A stretch of 64,000 nucleotides of DNA from Streptomyces sp. RPT161 (GTDB lineage: Bacteria > Actinomycetota > Actinomycetes > Streptomycetales > Streptomycetaceae): the NCBI RefSeq assembly GCF_027533845.1, contig NZ_JAPZVN010000009.1:186001-250000 (forward strand), given 5' to 3'. Under the pieces are notes generated by a model, which had not been told where the DNA came from, did not search any database, and saw nothing but the letters and a program-made list of their open reading frames with translations. Below are positions 8,621 through 17,333 of this stretch, piece after piece (the first letter of the stretch is position 1; each line of letters starts with the position of its first letter). A program made the position numbers and the translations under genes.

Positions 8621-9570
8621 TGACGGTCCTGATCCTCACCGGTCCCGGGGACGTGACCGCCGACATGGTGGTGGACCATCTCAACACGATGGGCACCCCG
8701 GTGCTGCGTGTCGATCCGGCCGACTTTCCGGAAAGGGCCTCGCTGTCCGCGACGTTCGCGTCCGGGGCCCTTTCCGGAAGGATCACCACCGGACACCGCT
8801 CCACCGATCTGCGCGAGATCCGCGCGATCTGGGTGCGCCGTCCCGGTCAGCCGGGCGCCGGTGCGCGCACCCAGGCGGCCTGGGTGGCTTTGGAATCGGA
8901 TCACGCCTGGTACGGAACGCTGCGCGCGCTCCCGGACGTACGGTGGATGAACCATCCCGACGCGCACACCGCGTGCCGTTACAAAATGCGGCAACTCGTC
9001 CTCGCCCAATCAGTCGGATTCCATGTCCCGGCAACGCTGTTCACCAGTGTGCCGGGTGACGCCACGGGTTTCGCGGAAACACATGGACCGCTGGTGTGCA
9101 AGTCGATTTCCGGCCACGCGCCCGACGATCCGCCGCTGGCGCTGCCCACCACCCCGGTACCCGCCGGCACGGATTTCACCGCCGTCGCCGAGGCACCAAC
9201 CTGTCTGCAAACCCTGGTCGACAAACGAAGTGACATTCGGCTCACCGTGGTCGGCTCCGAAATGTTCTGCGCCCGCGCCGACCAACTCGCCCCAGGCCAG
9301 CCGGAACTGGACTGGCGCTACGCCGACCCGGAATCGGTGCGCTGGTACCCGGTTCCGGTACCGCCGGACATCAGGGCGAGAACCGAGGGGTTTATGCGGT
9401 TGACCGGGCTGGTGTACGGGGCGTTCGACTTCGCGGTCGCGGCCGACGAAACCTGGCACTTTCTGGAGTGCAACGCCTCCGGTCAGTTCGGATTCATCGA
9501 GTTGGCCGCGGGACTTCCCATCTCCCGGGCAATGGCCGACTGGCTTACTGGAACCGCAAATTCCAGCTGA
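8620..9570 (+). CDS. tgmB: ATP-grasp ribosomal peptide maturase TgmB (SAV_5884 family)
   Basis: 316 residues. It has the three-part ATP-grasp plan: an N-terminal domain starting MTVLILTGPGDVTADMVV, a central nucleotide-binding region with CRYKMRQLVLAQSVGFHVPATL and the lysine strand GPLVCKSISG, and a C-terminal metal-binding part with YGAFDFAV and the FLECNASGQFGFIE motif (E-x-N). In this family the enzyme activates Asp/Glu side chains of the TgmA core as acyl phosphates and forms macrocyclic esters. The expected partner methyltransferase (tgmC) is not present downstream: the next gene is on the other strand behind a hairpin. Confidence 0.92.
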   Translation: MTVLILTGPGDVTADMVVDHLNTMGTPVLRVDPADFPERASLSATFASGALSGRITTGHRSTDLREIRAIWVRRPGQPGAGARTQAAWVALESDHAWYGTLRALPDVRWMNHPDAHTACRYKMRQLVLAQSVGFHVPATLFTSVPGDATGFAETHGPLVCKSISGHAPDDPPLALPTTPVPAGTDFTAVAEAPTCLQTLVDKRSDIRLTVVGSEMFCARADQLAPGQPELDWRYADPESVRWYPVPVPPDIRARTEGFMRLTGLVYGAFDFAVAADETWHFLECNASGQFGFIELAAGLPISRAMADWLTGTANSS

Positions 9571-9580
9571 GACGACCGAC

Positions 9581-9612
9581 CCGGCCAGGAGGCGTCCAAG
9601 CCCCCTGGCCGG
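9581..9612. terminator. Hairpin between tgmB and the convergent VWA-partner gene
   Basis: CCGGCCAGG at 9581-9589 pairs with CCTGGCCGG at 9604-9612 around a 14-base loop. It lies between the convergent stop codons at 9570 and 9619 and probably ends transcription in both directions. Confidence 0.6.
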
Positions 9613-9618
9613 TGCCGT

Positions 9619-10434
9619 TCAGCGGGCCGCGGAGAACCAGCGGCGCGGATGGCGGGTCAGGCCGTAGCCGAACACTCCCGCGACGGCCGCCAGCACACCG
9701 CCCCCGATCGTCCACAGCCACCGCGTGGACAGGCTGGAGAACCAGCCCTTGGCCCGCTCCACCGGCCGCGGCGCGGACGCGGCGGCGGACGGCGCGGCCG
9801 AGGCGACCGCGTCCGGCGCGACCGTCGCGCCCGGGTTGACCGGTGGCGACAGCGGGGCCTTCAGGCTCGCGCCGTCCGGCTGGGCGTCACCGTTGTGGGC
9901 GGTGATCCGCAACTCGGCCTGGATCGGCAACCCGAGGTCCTGCTCCGGCAGATCGGTCGCCGAGAGCCGCAGGTAGTAGGTGCCCGGCAGCGGATCGCCC
10001 GACCAGGACTCGGCCCACGAGCGGACCTGGCGCAGGGTGCAGCCCAGCGACACGGTGGTGTCCCCGGTCGCGGCGGTGACGGTCTGCGCGCCCGCCGTAC
10101 AGGCCTGGCGGCGGCGCAGTCCGTCGAACGCCTCCACGGTCCAGGTGGCGTTGCCGTGGCGGCTGGTGGCGGGTGGCATGGTGAGCGTCACCTCGACCCG
10201 GTCGGTCTGACCGGCCGCGGCGGCGAACGACCAGTACAGGTAGTCGCCGGTGGAGGCGGACAGTTTCGCCGTCTGCCCGGGCCGCACGGTGGTCGCGGTG
10301 AGGAAGGACGTACCGGCGGTGCCGACCGTGTCGGACGGGCTCGGTGAGGCGGAGCCGTCGGCCGCGGCCGGTCCCGCGGTCAGCAGCAGGACGGCGCCCG
10401 CGGCCGACAGCGCGGCAAATCGCTTGGCGCGCAT
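9619..10434 (-). CDS. Secreted, C-terminally anchored protein paired with VWA protein
   Basis: 271 residues: an N-terminal signal peptide (basic start, hydrophobic LSAAGAVLLLTAGPAAA, cleavage near residue 25), an extracellular part with two cysteines, an Ala/Pro-rich linker, and one membrane helix near the C-terminus (WLWTIGGGVLAAVAGVFGYG) followed by a basic tail. It starts 2 bases after the stop of the VWA gene at 10437, so both are translated from one message and probably work together at the cell surface. The family was not recognised beyond this; the beta-rich extracellular part also resembles part of the VWA protein. Confidence 0.75.
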   Translation of the reverse strand: MRAKRFAALSAAGAVLLLTAGPAAADGSASPSPSDTVGTAGTSFLTATTVRPGQTAKLSASTGDYLYWSFAAAAGQTDRVEVTLTMPPATSRHGNATWTVEAFDGLRRRQACTAGAQTVTAATGDTTVSLGCTLRQVRSWAESWSGDPLPGTYYLRLSATDLPEQDLGLPIQAELRITAHNGDAQPDGASLKAPLSPPVNPGATVAPDAVASAAPSAAASAPRPVERAKGWFSSLSTRWLWTIGGGVLAAVAGVFGYGLTRHPRRWFSAAR

Positions 10435-10436
10435 GG

Positions 10437-11726
10437 TCAGTTCTCCTTCCAGACGGCGATCCGCCAGCGGGCCAACCAGCCGGTGACCAGCCCGGCGAGC
10501 AGTCCGACCACGGTCAGCAGGGCGAGCAGGGCCCAGCCACGGCCCAGGTCGGGGCCGTGCGGAGCGGCCGAGGAGTCCACCACGTCAACGGTCAGCTCCA
10601 GCGGCATGCCGGGTGTGGTCTGCACCCCGGCCAGGGCGGAGAAGGAGTTGCTGACCACCAGGCAGACGACGTCCGCCCCGGACGTCCCGGAAGCCCCCGG
10701 GCCGGACGCGGACGGCGAAGGGGAGGGCGTCGCCTCGGTGTCGGACCACCGCAGCCCGGTTGACACCACGTCGGTGCGTCCGCTGCCCGCGTCCGTACCG
10801 CGTACCAGCTCCCGGCCGTCCCCGGCGGTGGCACGCAGCAGCACCCCGTAGTCCGGGTTGAGCGTGCGGTCCAGCGACATGCTCACCGAGGCGCGCAGCT
10901 CCTGACCCGGTCGCACCGGCACCCTGTACCAGCGGTGCTCGGCGAACCGCTCCCGGTCGGCGTAGACGCCGGGGGCCAGGATCGGGGCGTTGGCGCAGCC
11001 GTCGGCACCCGACACCTGGCTCGGGGTGTCCTGGTAGGTGTCGTTGGCCCGGTTCACCAACTGGTTGAGTCGGCCGGTGAGTTGGTCCTGGTGCTGAACG
11101 GCGGTGTAGGTGCCGCCGGTTGCGGAGGCGATGCAGGTGAGCTGCCGTCGGACCTTGTCGTCCAGGGTGAGTCCGAGGGTGTCCACCACCAGGTGGGTTC
11201 CCTGGGCGGCGAGTTCACGGGCCACGTCGCACGGGTCGGGGGGCGCGCAGTCGTCCTCACCGTCGGTGATCAGGACGATCCGGCGTGTGGTGTCACCGGT
11301 GCCCACGTCCTTGGCGGCGGCGCGCAGGGCGAGCCCGATGGGGGTCCAGCCGGTGGGGCGCAGGGTGGCGATCGCGGTCTTGGCCTCGGTCTTGTCGACC
11401 GGGCCGACCGGCGATATCTGCTGGGTGTCCCGGCAGCCGACCGTCTTGTCCTCGCCGGGGTAAGTGGAACCCAGGACGCGGATGCCGAGTTGGGTCTGCT
11501 CCGGGAGCGCGTCCACGACCTCGTCAAATGCCTGCTGGGCCACGGATATCCGGCTGCGGCCGTCGATGTCGGCGGTGCGCATCGAGCCGCTGTCGTCGAG
11601 CACCAGCTCGACCTTGGGCGGTTCCTTGGCGGTGGGTTCGTCGGCTACGGCAGGCGGCGCGCCGAGCATGTTCAAAGCGGCCAGCACGCTGAGCAGGCCG
11701 ACCGCGGACCGTCTTCTGTTGATCAC
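10437..11726 (-). CDS. Secreted von Willebrand factor A domain protein, membrane-anchored
   Basis: 429 residues. Signal peptide at 1-28 (hydrophobic core LLSVLAALNMLGAPPAVA), then a VWA domain from about residue 38 with an intact metal-ion-dependent adhesion site DDSGSM, a Thr/Asp site around TGWTPIGLALRAA and ITDGEDDC. The second half is a beta-rich region that resembles the downstream partner, ending in a membrane helix (LLALLTVVGLLAGLVTGWLA) and basic tail. The start is GTG at 11726 with no clear ribosome site. First gene of a two-gene operon; probable role in surface adhesion or assembly. Confidence 0.85.
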   Translation of the reverse strand: MINRRRSAVGLLSVLAALNMLGAPPAVADEPTAKEPPKVELVLDDSGSMRTADIDGRSRISVAQQAFDEVVDALPEQTQLGIRVLGSTYPGEDKTVGCRDTQQISPVGPVDKTEAKTAIATLRPTGWTPIGLALRAAAKDVGTGDTTRRIVLITDGEDDCAPPDPCDVARELAAQGTHLVVDTLGLTLDDKVRRQLTCIASATGGTYTAVQHQDQLTGRLNQLVNRANDTYQDTPSQVSGADGCANAPILAPGVYADRERFAEHRWYRVPVRPGQELRASVSMSLDRTLNPDYGVLLRATAGDGRELVRGTDAGSGRTDVVSTGLRWSDTEATPSPSPSASGPGASGTSGADVVCLVVSNSFSALAGVQTTPGMPLELTVDVVDSSAAPHGPDLGRGWALLALLTVVGLLAGLVTGWLARWRIAVWKEN

Positions 11727-11969
11727 CAGACGATGGTAGTGATCTTCAGCTCACCTTCTTGCCGAGATCGTTGCCCGCACAACCATGGATCCTCGCGCCC
11801 GCGGGAGGTAGAACTGTTGCCGGAGTCGAGCCGACGATCATGGACGACGGAGGTTAACGGAGGCTTTCCCCTGGCTTTCCACCTTCGCCGACCGTCGTTC
11901 CCGGTCGCCTGGTGAGACTCCACCCGGAACTTCGTTCCGTCGTGAACCAACCGAGGAGACAAGCTCTTT

Positions 11970-14039
11970 ATGACCGGCATCAACCGTCGCAGATTCATGC
12001 AGCTGGCGGGCGGCACCGCCGCCACCACCATGCTCACCAGCGCTATCGCCCGCGCGGCGGAGATTCCGGCAAGTCGGCGTACCGGCACCCTGCGGGACGT
12101 GGAGCACATCGTCGTCCTGATGCAGGAGAACCGTTCCTTCGACCACTACTTCGGCACGATGCGCGGCGTACGCGGGTTCGGTGACCCGCGCCCGGTGACG
12201 CTGCCCAACGGCAAGCCGGTGTGGTACCAGTCCGACGGCACCAAGGACGTCCTGCCGTTCCACCCGGATGCCGACAACCTGGGCCTGCAGTTCCTCCAGG
12301 ACCTCGACCACGGCTGGGACAGCGGCCACCACGCGCTGAACCAGGGCAAGTACGACCAGTGGGTGCCGGCCAAGACCGCGACGACGATGGCCTACCTCAC
12401 CCGCGAGGACATCCCGTTCCACTACGCGCTGGCCGACACGTTCACCATCTGCGACTCGTACCACTGCTCGCTGCTCGGCCCGACCGACCCCAACCGCTAC
12501 TACATGTGGACCGGTTACGTCGGCAACGACGGCACCGGCGGCGGCCCGGTCATCGACAACGCCGAGAAGGGCTACTCCTGGACGACGTACCCGGAGCGGC
12601 TGGAGAGGGCCGGCATATCCTGGAAGATCTACCAGGACGCGGGCAACGGCCTGGACGCCAACGGCTCCTGGGGCTGGACCCAGGACGCGTACATCGGCAA
12701 CTACGGCGACAACTCCCTGCTGTACTTCGACGCGTACCGCAACGCCGCCCCCGGCAGCCCGCTGTACGAGAAGGCCCGCACCGGCACCAACGCCAAGGAC
12801 GGGCAGGGCTTCTTCGACATCCTCCGGGCCGACGTGAAGGCGGACAAGCTCCCGCAGATCTCCTGGATCGCCGCGCCCGAGGCCTTCACCGAGCACCCGA
12901 ACTGGCCGGTCAACTACGGCGCCTGGTACATATCCCAGGTGCTGGACGCGCTGACCTCCAACCCCGAGGTGTGGAGCAAGACGGCGCTGTTCATCACCTA
13001 CGACGAGAACGACGGCTTCTTCGACCACGTCGTTCCGCCGATCCCGCCGTCCTCCCCGGCGCAGGGCAAGTCGACCGTGGACGTCAGCGGGGACCTGTTC
13101 ACCCCCAAGGGCTCCGACACCAGCGTGGCCGGGCCGTACGGCCTGGGCCAGCGGGTGCCGATGTTCGTGGTCTCGCCGTGGAGCACCGGTGGCTACGTCT
13201 GCTCCCAGGTGTTCGACCACACCTCCATCATCCGCTTCATGGAGCGGCGCTTCGGGGTGCACGAGCCGAACATCTCCCCCTGGCGCCGCGCGGTGACCGG
13301 CGACCTGACCACGGCCTTCGACTTCTCGAAGACCAACCCCAAGGTGCCGACGCTGCCGGACACCAGCGGCTACATCCCGCCGGACCACAACCGGCACCCC
13401 GACTACGTGCCGAAGCTGCCGGCCAACCCCGAACTGCCCAAGCAGGAACGGGGACTTCGCCCCGCCCGGCCGCTGCCGTACGACCTGTCCGCGGACAGCC
13501 GGGTCAACGCCCACAACGGCCAGCTGTCGATCGACTTCGCCAGCCACGGCAGGGCCGGTGCGACGTTCCACATCACCTCCTCGACCCAGCAGGACGGTCC
13601 GTGGACCTACACGGTGGAGGCCGGACGGCACCTGTCCGGCAGCTGGCACCTCGGCTCGGGCAAGCAGACCGCGTACGAGTACACCGTGCACGGCCCCAAC
13701 GGCTTCCTGCGGCAGTTCAAGGGCCACGCCGGCGCCACCGGTCCCGAGGTGAGCGCCCGGCACCAGGGCGGCAGCGGACAGGTGAGGCTGGTGCTCAGCA
13801 ACGAGGGCACCACCACAGTCCACCTCACCGTCACCGACGCCTACGGCAACGACCACCCGGCCAACTACCGGCTGCGGCCCGGCGCCCAGGTCGTCCACAC
13901 GGCGACCCCGCACCGCAGCCACGGCTGGTACGACCTGTCGGTCGCCTGTGAGCAGGACCGCACGTACCTGCGCCGGTTGGCGGGCCATGTGGAGACCGGC
14001 CAGGTGAGCACCAGCGACCCGGCGATAGCCACCGACTGA
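11970..14039 (+). CDS. Tat-exported phosphocholine-type phospholipase C
   Basis: 689 residues. The N-terminus carries a twin-arginine signal (NRRRFMQLAGG) and cleavage is likely after ARA near residue 30. The catalytic alpha region begins with the family motif HIVVLMQENRSFDHYFGTMRG (residues ~43-63), followed by DTFTICDSYHCS and ITYDENDGFFDHVVPP. The C-terminal ~190 residues form two beta domains of the type that closes bacterial non-haemolytic phospholipase C. It hydrolyses phosphatidylcholine or related lipids outside the cell, supplying phosphate. ATG at 11970 follows GAGGAG at a somewhat long distance. A hairpin follows at 14062-14096. Confidence 0.92.
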   Translation: MTGINRRRFMQLAGGTAATTMLTSAIARAAEIPASRRTGTLRDVEHIVVLMQENRSFDHYFGTMRGVRGFGDPRPVTLPNGKPVWYQSDGTKDVLPFHPDADNLGLQFLQDLDHGWDSGHHALNQGKYDQWVPAKTATTMAYLTREDIPFHYALADTFTICDSYHCSLLGPTDPNRYYMWTGYVGNDGTGGGPVIDNAEKGYSWTTYPERLERAGISWKIYQDAGNGLDANGSWGWTQDAYIGNYGDNSLLYFDAYRNAAPGSPLYEKARTGTNAKDGQGFFDILRADVKADKLPQISWIAAPEAFTEHPNWPVNYGAWYISQVLDALTSNPEVWSKTALFITYDENDGFFDHVVPPIPPSSPAQGKSTVDVSGDLFTPKGSDTSVAGPYGLGQRVPMFVVSPWSTGGYVCSQVFDHTSIIRFMERRFGVHEPNISPWRRAVTGDLTTAFDFSKTNPKVPTLPDTSGYIPPDHNRHPDYVPKLPANPELPKQERGLRPARPLPYDLSADSRVNAHNGQLSIDFASHGRAGATFHITSSTQQDGPWTYTVEAGRHLSGSWHLGSGKQTAYEYTVHGPNGFLRQFKGHAGATGPEVSARHQGGSGQVRLVLSNEGTTTVHLTVTDAYGNDHPANYRLRPGAQVVHTATPHRSHGWYDLSVACEQDRTYLRRLAGHVETGQVSTSDPAIATD

Positions 14040-14061
14040 GGTCCATCGCCGCTCGCACACC

Positions 14062-14096
14062 ACGAAGGGTGCCGTCCGCCGGGCGGCACCCTTCGT
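14062..14096 (+). terminator. Terminator hairpin after phospholipase C
   Basis: 13-bp perfect inverted repeat: ACGAAGGGTGCCG at 14062-14074 and its complement at 14084-14096, 9-base loop, 22 bases after the stop codon. Confidence 0.85.
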
Positions 14097-14195
14097 CGTA
14101 CCGCGGTCAACCCCCGTCAGCCTGCGCGGATCCGGCGCGATCTGCGAGTACGCTACGCGCCTCGGCACAACCCCCACTCCCCCACACGGTCCGCG

Positions 14196-15401
14196 ATGTC
14201 CACACTCACCCAGCACCCCCACCTGCTCGGCGGTCCACCGCGGAGCGCCGTCTCCCAAGCGGCACGGCCGATACGGCGGTGGCTGTCGGCAACGCGCCGG
14301 GCCGCTCCGGCGCTCGCGGGCTACGCCGTGGTCCGCGGAGTGAGCCTGGCGCTGTTCACGGTGTGGGGCGCCTGGCGGGGCACCCCGGTGTGGCACCGGA
14401 TGGCGACGCTGTGGGACGCCGCCGCCTATCTGCGCGTCGCGATGGCCGGCTATCCGACGGCCATGCCCGCGCCGGACGCGCACGGTCATCGCTACTGCGA
14501 CCTGGCGTTCTTCCCGCTGTACCCGATAGCGGTCAGGGCGGCGCACGCCGTGCTGCCGGTATCGCCGCCGGCAGCCGCGCTGCTGGTGGCCTGGGCGGCG
14601 GCCGGTGCCGCGGCGGGCGGGATCTTCGCCGTCGCCGAGCGGCTGTACGGCCATCGCACGGGGGTGGCCGCCGCGTTGGTGTGGGCGGCGCTGCCGCACG
14701 CGTTCGAGGCCAACCTCGGCTACACGGAAGCCCTGTTCGCGGCGCTGACGGCGTGGACGCTGTACGCGGCGCTGACGGGGCGTTGGCTGTGCGCCGGGGC
14801 GTTGAGTTCCGCGGCGTGTCTGACCCGGCCGACCGGTATCGCGCTGGCCGCGGCCGTGGCCACGGCCGCACTGGTACGGGCCCGGCGGGCGCCGTGGTGC
14901 TGGCGGGCGCTGCTGGGCGCGGCCGTCGCGCCGCTGGGGTGGTTCGTGTTCGTCGGATGGGTGGGGCACCGGCTGGGGCGATGGGACGGGTACTTCGTGG
15001 TGCAGATGGCGTGGAACTCGCACTTCGACTTCGGTGCCAGCACCGCCGAACAGGTACTCCAGGTGCTGCGGCGGCCACTCGCCCAGGGGATCGACGCCGT
15101 CGCGGTCACGGTGGTGCTGCTGGCCGCGGTCGTGCTGTTCGGGTACTGCTGCGCCGCGCGTCAACCGACGGTACTGGTGGTGTTCAGCGGGGCGATGCTG
15201 ACCATCACGCTGGGCGACGCCGGGGCGTTCCTGTCCCGCGCCCGCTTCCTGCTGCCGGTCTTCCCGCTGGTGCTTCCGCTGGCGGTCGCGCTGGGCCGGG
15301 CCCGGTCCCGCCGCACGGCCGGGCTGACGCTGGGTGCCGCGGCCCTGGTCTCGGCCGCGTTGGGGCTGTACCTGACGTTCATCAGCACGGCGTCGCTCTA
15401 G
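14196..15401 (+). CDS. PIG-V-like integral membrane mannosyltransferase
   Basis: 401 residues with about ten hydrophobic segments. Features of the PIG-V/GT-C mannosyltransferase group are visible: WDAAAYLRVA after the first membrane segment (acidic residue in the first extracytoplasmic loop), FFPLYPIAV, NLGYTEALFAALTAW and LTRPTGIAL. Such enzymes transfer mannose from a polyprenyl-phosphate donor on the outer face of the membrane. The acceptor is unknown. ATG at 14196 has no strong ribosome site. It stands alone between the phospholipase C and an SDR gene. Confidence 0.75.
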   Translation: MSTLTQHPHLLGGPPRSAVSQAARPIRRWLSATRRAAPALAGYAVVRGVSLALFTVWGAWRGTPVWHRMATLWDAAAYLRVAMAGYPTAMPAPDAHGHRYCDLAFFPLYPIAVRAAHAVLPVSPPAAALLVAWAAAGAAAGGIFAVAERLYGHRTGVAAALVWAALPHAFEANLGYTEALFAALTAWTLYAALTGRWLCAGALSSAACLTRPTGIALAAAVATAALVRARRAPWCWRALLGAAVAPLGWFVFVGWVGHRLGRWDGYFVVQMAWNSHFDFGASTAEQVLQVLRRPLAQGIDAVAVTVVLLAAVVLFGYCCAARQPTVLVVFSGAMLTITLGDAGAFLSRARFLLPVFPLVLPLAVALGRARSRRTAGLTLGAAALVSAALGLYLTFISTASL

Positions 15402-15524
15402 CCGCCGACGGGTTGACAGATTGGCCGGATCCGCCACCCACGGGGTACGCGCCGCCACGGCTCCTCGCCTACCGTCGCGACATTCCGCAAGTGCCGTATG
15501 CCTGCGAGGAGTTACGGAGGCCCC

Positions 15525-16286
15525 ATGCCGACGACGAACCGGTTGGCCGGAACCGTGGCGCTGGTGACCGGAGCCTCCAGCGGGATCGGCGAGGCGACGG
15601 CCCGGGCGCTGGCCGCCGAGGGCGCGGCGGTGTCCCTGGTGGCCCGGCGACGAGACCGGCTGGAGCAAGTGGCGGACACCATCCGGTCGTTGGGCGGCAC
15701 CGCCGTGGTGCGTCCCGCCGACCTCACCGACGAGGCGCAGGCCCATACGGCCGTCGACCGGAGCGTGGCGGCCCTGGGCGGCCTGGACATCCTGGTCAAC
15801 AACGCGGGGCTGATGCTGCTCGGCCCCTTCGAGGAGGCCGCCTCCGACCAGTGGCGGCGCATGGTCCAGATCAACCTCATGGGCCTGATGTACACCACCC
15901 AGGCCGCCCTGCCCCATCTGGTACGGGCGGCGGCCGACGGCGCACGCCAGGTGGCCGATCTGGTCAACGTCAGCGCCGTGGCTGGGCGCCGCACCCGCGC
16001 CGGACGCGCGGTGTACAGCGGCACCAAGTTCGGCGTGGGCGCGCTGACCGAGGGGCTGCGCCAGGAACTGCACGACCGCCATGTGCGCGTGTGCGCGATC
16101 GAGCCGGGCAGCACCGTCACCGAACTGCGCACCCACAACCCGCCCCACATCCGGGCGCAGTTGGACGCCCGCCGTCTGCACCGCCTGGAGGCCGACGACG
16201 TGGCCGAGGCCGTCGTCTTCGCCGTCACCCGCCCGCGCCACGCCTCGGTCAGCGAACTCCTGATCCGGCCCACCGACCAGCCGTGA
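15525..16286 (+). CDS. Short-chain dehydrogenase/reductase (classical SDR)
   Basis: 253 residues from the ATG at 15525, which has GGAGG 5 bases upstream. Cofactor motif TGASSGIGEA (residues ~14-23), arginines VARRRDR following the second strand suggest NADP preference, NNAG at about 90, catalytic S in VNVSAVAGR and Y-x-x-x-K as YSGTKFG (about residues 164-170). The family fits YdfG-like SDRs acting on 3-hydroxy acids or unspecified carbonyl compounds. A TTGACA lies at 15413-15418 upstream but no good -10 pairs with it. Confidence 0.9.
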   Translation: MPTTNRLAGTVALVTGASSGIGEATARALAAEGAAVSLVARRRDRLEQVADTIRSLGGTAVVRPADLTDEAQAHTAVDRSVAALGGLDILVNNAGLMLLGPFEEAASDQWRRMVQINLMGLMYTTQAALPHLVRAAADGARQVADLVNVSAVAGRRTRAGRAVYSGTKFGVGALTEGLRQELHDRHVRVCAIEPGSTVTELRTHNPPHIRAQLDARRLHRLEADDVAEAVVFAVTRPRHASVSELLIRPTDQP

Positions 16287-16325
16287 GGCCGGTCAGCGTG
16301 GCGGTGCTCGTCCGTCGCGGCCCGG

Positions 16326-17204
16326 TCAGCCGTTGAGTTGGGCGACCGCCTCGGCGGCCAGGATGTCGAGGCCCGGCTGCCGCCGGTCGGGGCGGGACAG
16401 GAACAGCGCGGTGTGGTAGCGGCCTTCGGCCTCCTTGCCCGCCGGGTCCGCGCCCGCGGCGGTGAGCACCTCGATGGCGTTGCGTTGCTCGGTCGGGTCG
16501 GTGAACAGACGCTGCGGGTAGGTTCGCTCGGTGTCCTGCTCGGTGGCCAGGCCGTGACCGGCCAGGCAGTTGGCCACGGGCGCGTACGACACGGTGCGCA
16601 GCACGAACGCCGCGACCCATACCGGGAGTTGGGCGGACTCCAGCAGCGCCTGGAAGGTGCGCTCGGAGATGTAGCCGACTCCTCCGGTGACGGTGATCAG
16701 GCCGGTACCGGCCATGGCACGGCGCAACGGTTCACTGGGCGGCGCGGACTCCAGGTCCTCGGTGAAGCCGTCGTCCAGCAGCCCGACGTCCAACGCGTAC
16801 CGTACGGGGTTCGCCGCGGCGTCCAGTCCGATGACCCGGATCGGGTCGGCGCGGCGGCGGGACGCATAGAACTCCTTGTCCCGCTCGATGAGTTCGTCCC
16901 GGCTGCAGGTCTGCGCGTCGGGGCTGGTGTAGTGGTCGTACAGCTCGCGCAGGGTCACGTGGTGGTTGAGCAGTGCGGCGTTGATTCCGTACGAGCAGCA
17001 CAGGTCGAGGATGGCCACCGGGCCGTGGTGTCCGGGAATCGCGGCACGTGCCATGTGCACATGCCGGAACACCGGCTGGGCGTGATGCGGGATTTGATAT
17101 TCCAGCGGCGCGAGTCTGCGGAAGTAGGCGCGCGGGTCGGGCTGGTCGTAGATGTCGTCGAAGCAGCTCTTGCCCGGCAAAGTGTGGTTCCGCCTACGGG
17201 TCAT
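16326..17204 (-). CDS. Class I SAM methyltransferase-like protein
   Basis: 292 residues. After a ~60-residue N-terminal part the sequence gives a Rossmann-type motif I, ILDLCCSYGINAALL, and an acidic strand-2 end in IRVIGLDAAANPVRYALDVGL, then LITVTGGVGYI as the motif-IV strand. The order is that of SAM-dependent methyltransferases, although the glycine loop is unusual (DLCCSYG rather than D-x-G-x-G-x-G), so catalytic activity is uncertain. ATG at 17204 follows GAGGAGAG. It is co-directional with the SpoIIE phosphatase upstream, 130 bases away. Confidence 0.65.
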   Translation of the reverse strand: MTRRRNHTLPGKSCFDDIYDQPDPRAYFRRLAPLEYQIPHHAQPVFRHVHMARAAIPGHHGPVAILDLCCSYGINAALLNHHVTLRELYDHYTSPDAQTCSRDELIERDKEFYASRRRADPIRVIGLDAAANPVRYALDVGLLDDGFTEDLESAPPSEPLRRAMAGTGLITVTGGVGYISERTFQALLESAQLPVWVAAFVLRTVSYAPVANCLAGHGLATEQDTERTYPQRLFTDPTEQRNAIEVLTAAGADPAGKEAEGRYHTALFLSRPDRRQPGLDILAAEAVAQLNG

Positions 17205-17333
17205 GCAGGCTCTCCTCGCTGGCGTCGATCACGTGGGTGGCGTCGATCACGCTGAGCAATATCATGGAGTTTGTAGCGATGACGGCACGGCTGTGGTAGA
17301 GCGCGTGTCGAAAACCGGTCACTTCCCGCCGCG

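Noticed and set aside
11838..16241. Long minus-strand frame of 1,467 codons across phospholipase C, PIG-V-like and SDR genes
   Set aside because: Composition is His/Gln/Gly/Arg-rich with no domain; the plus strand contains three recognisable genes with proper starts. It is a GC-rich antisense shadow.
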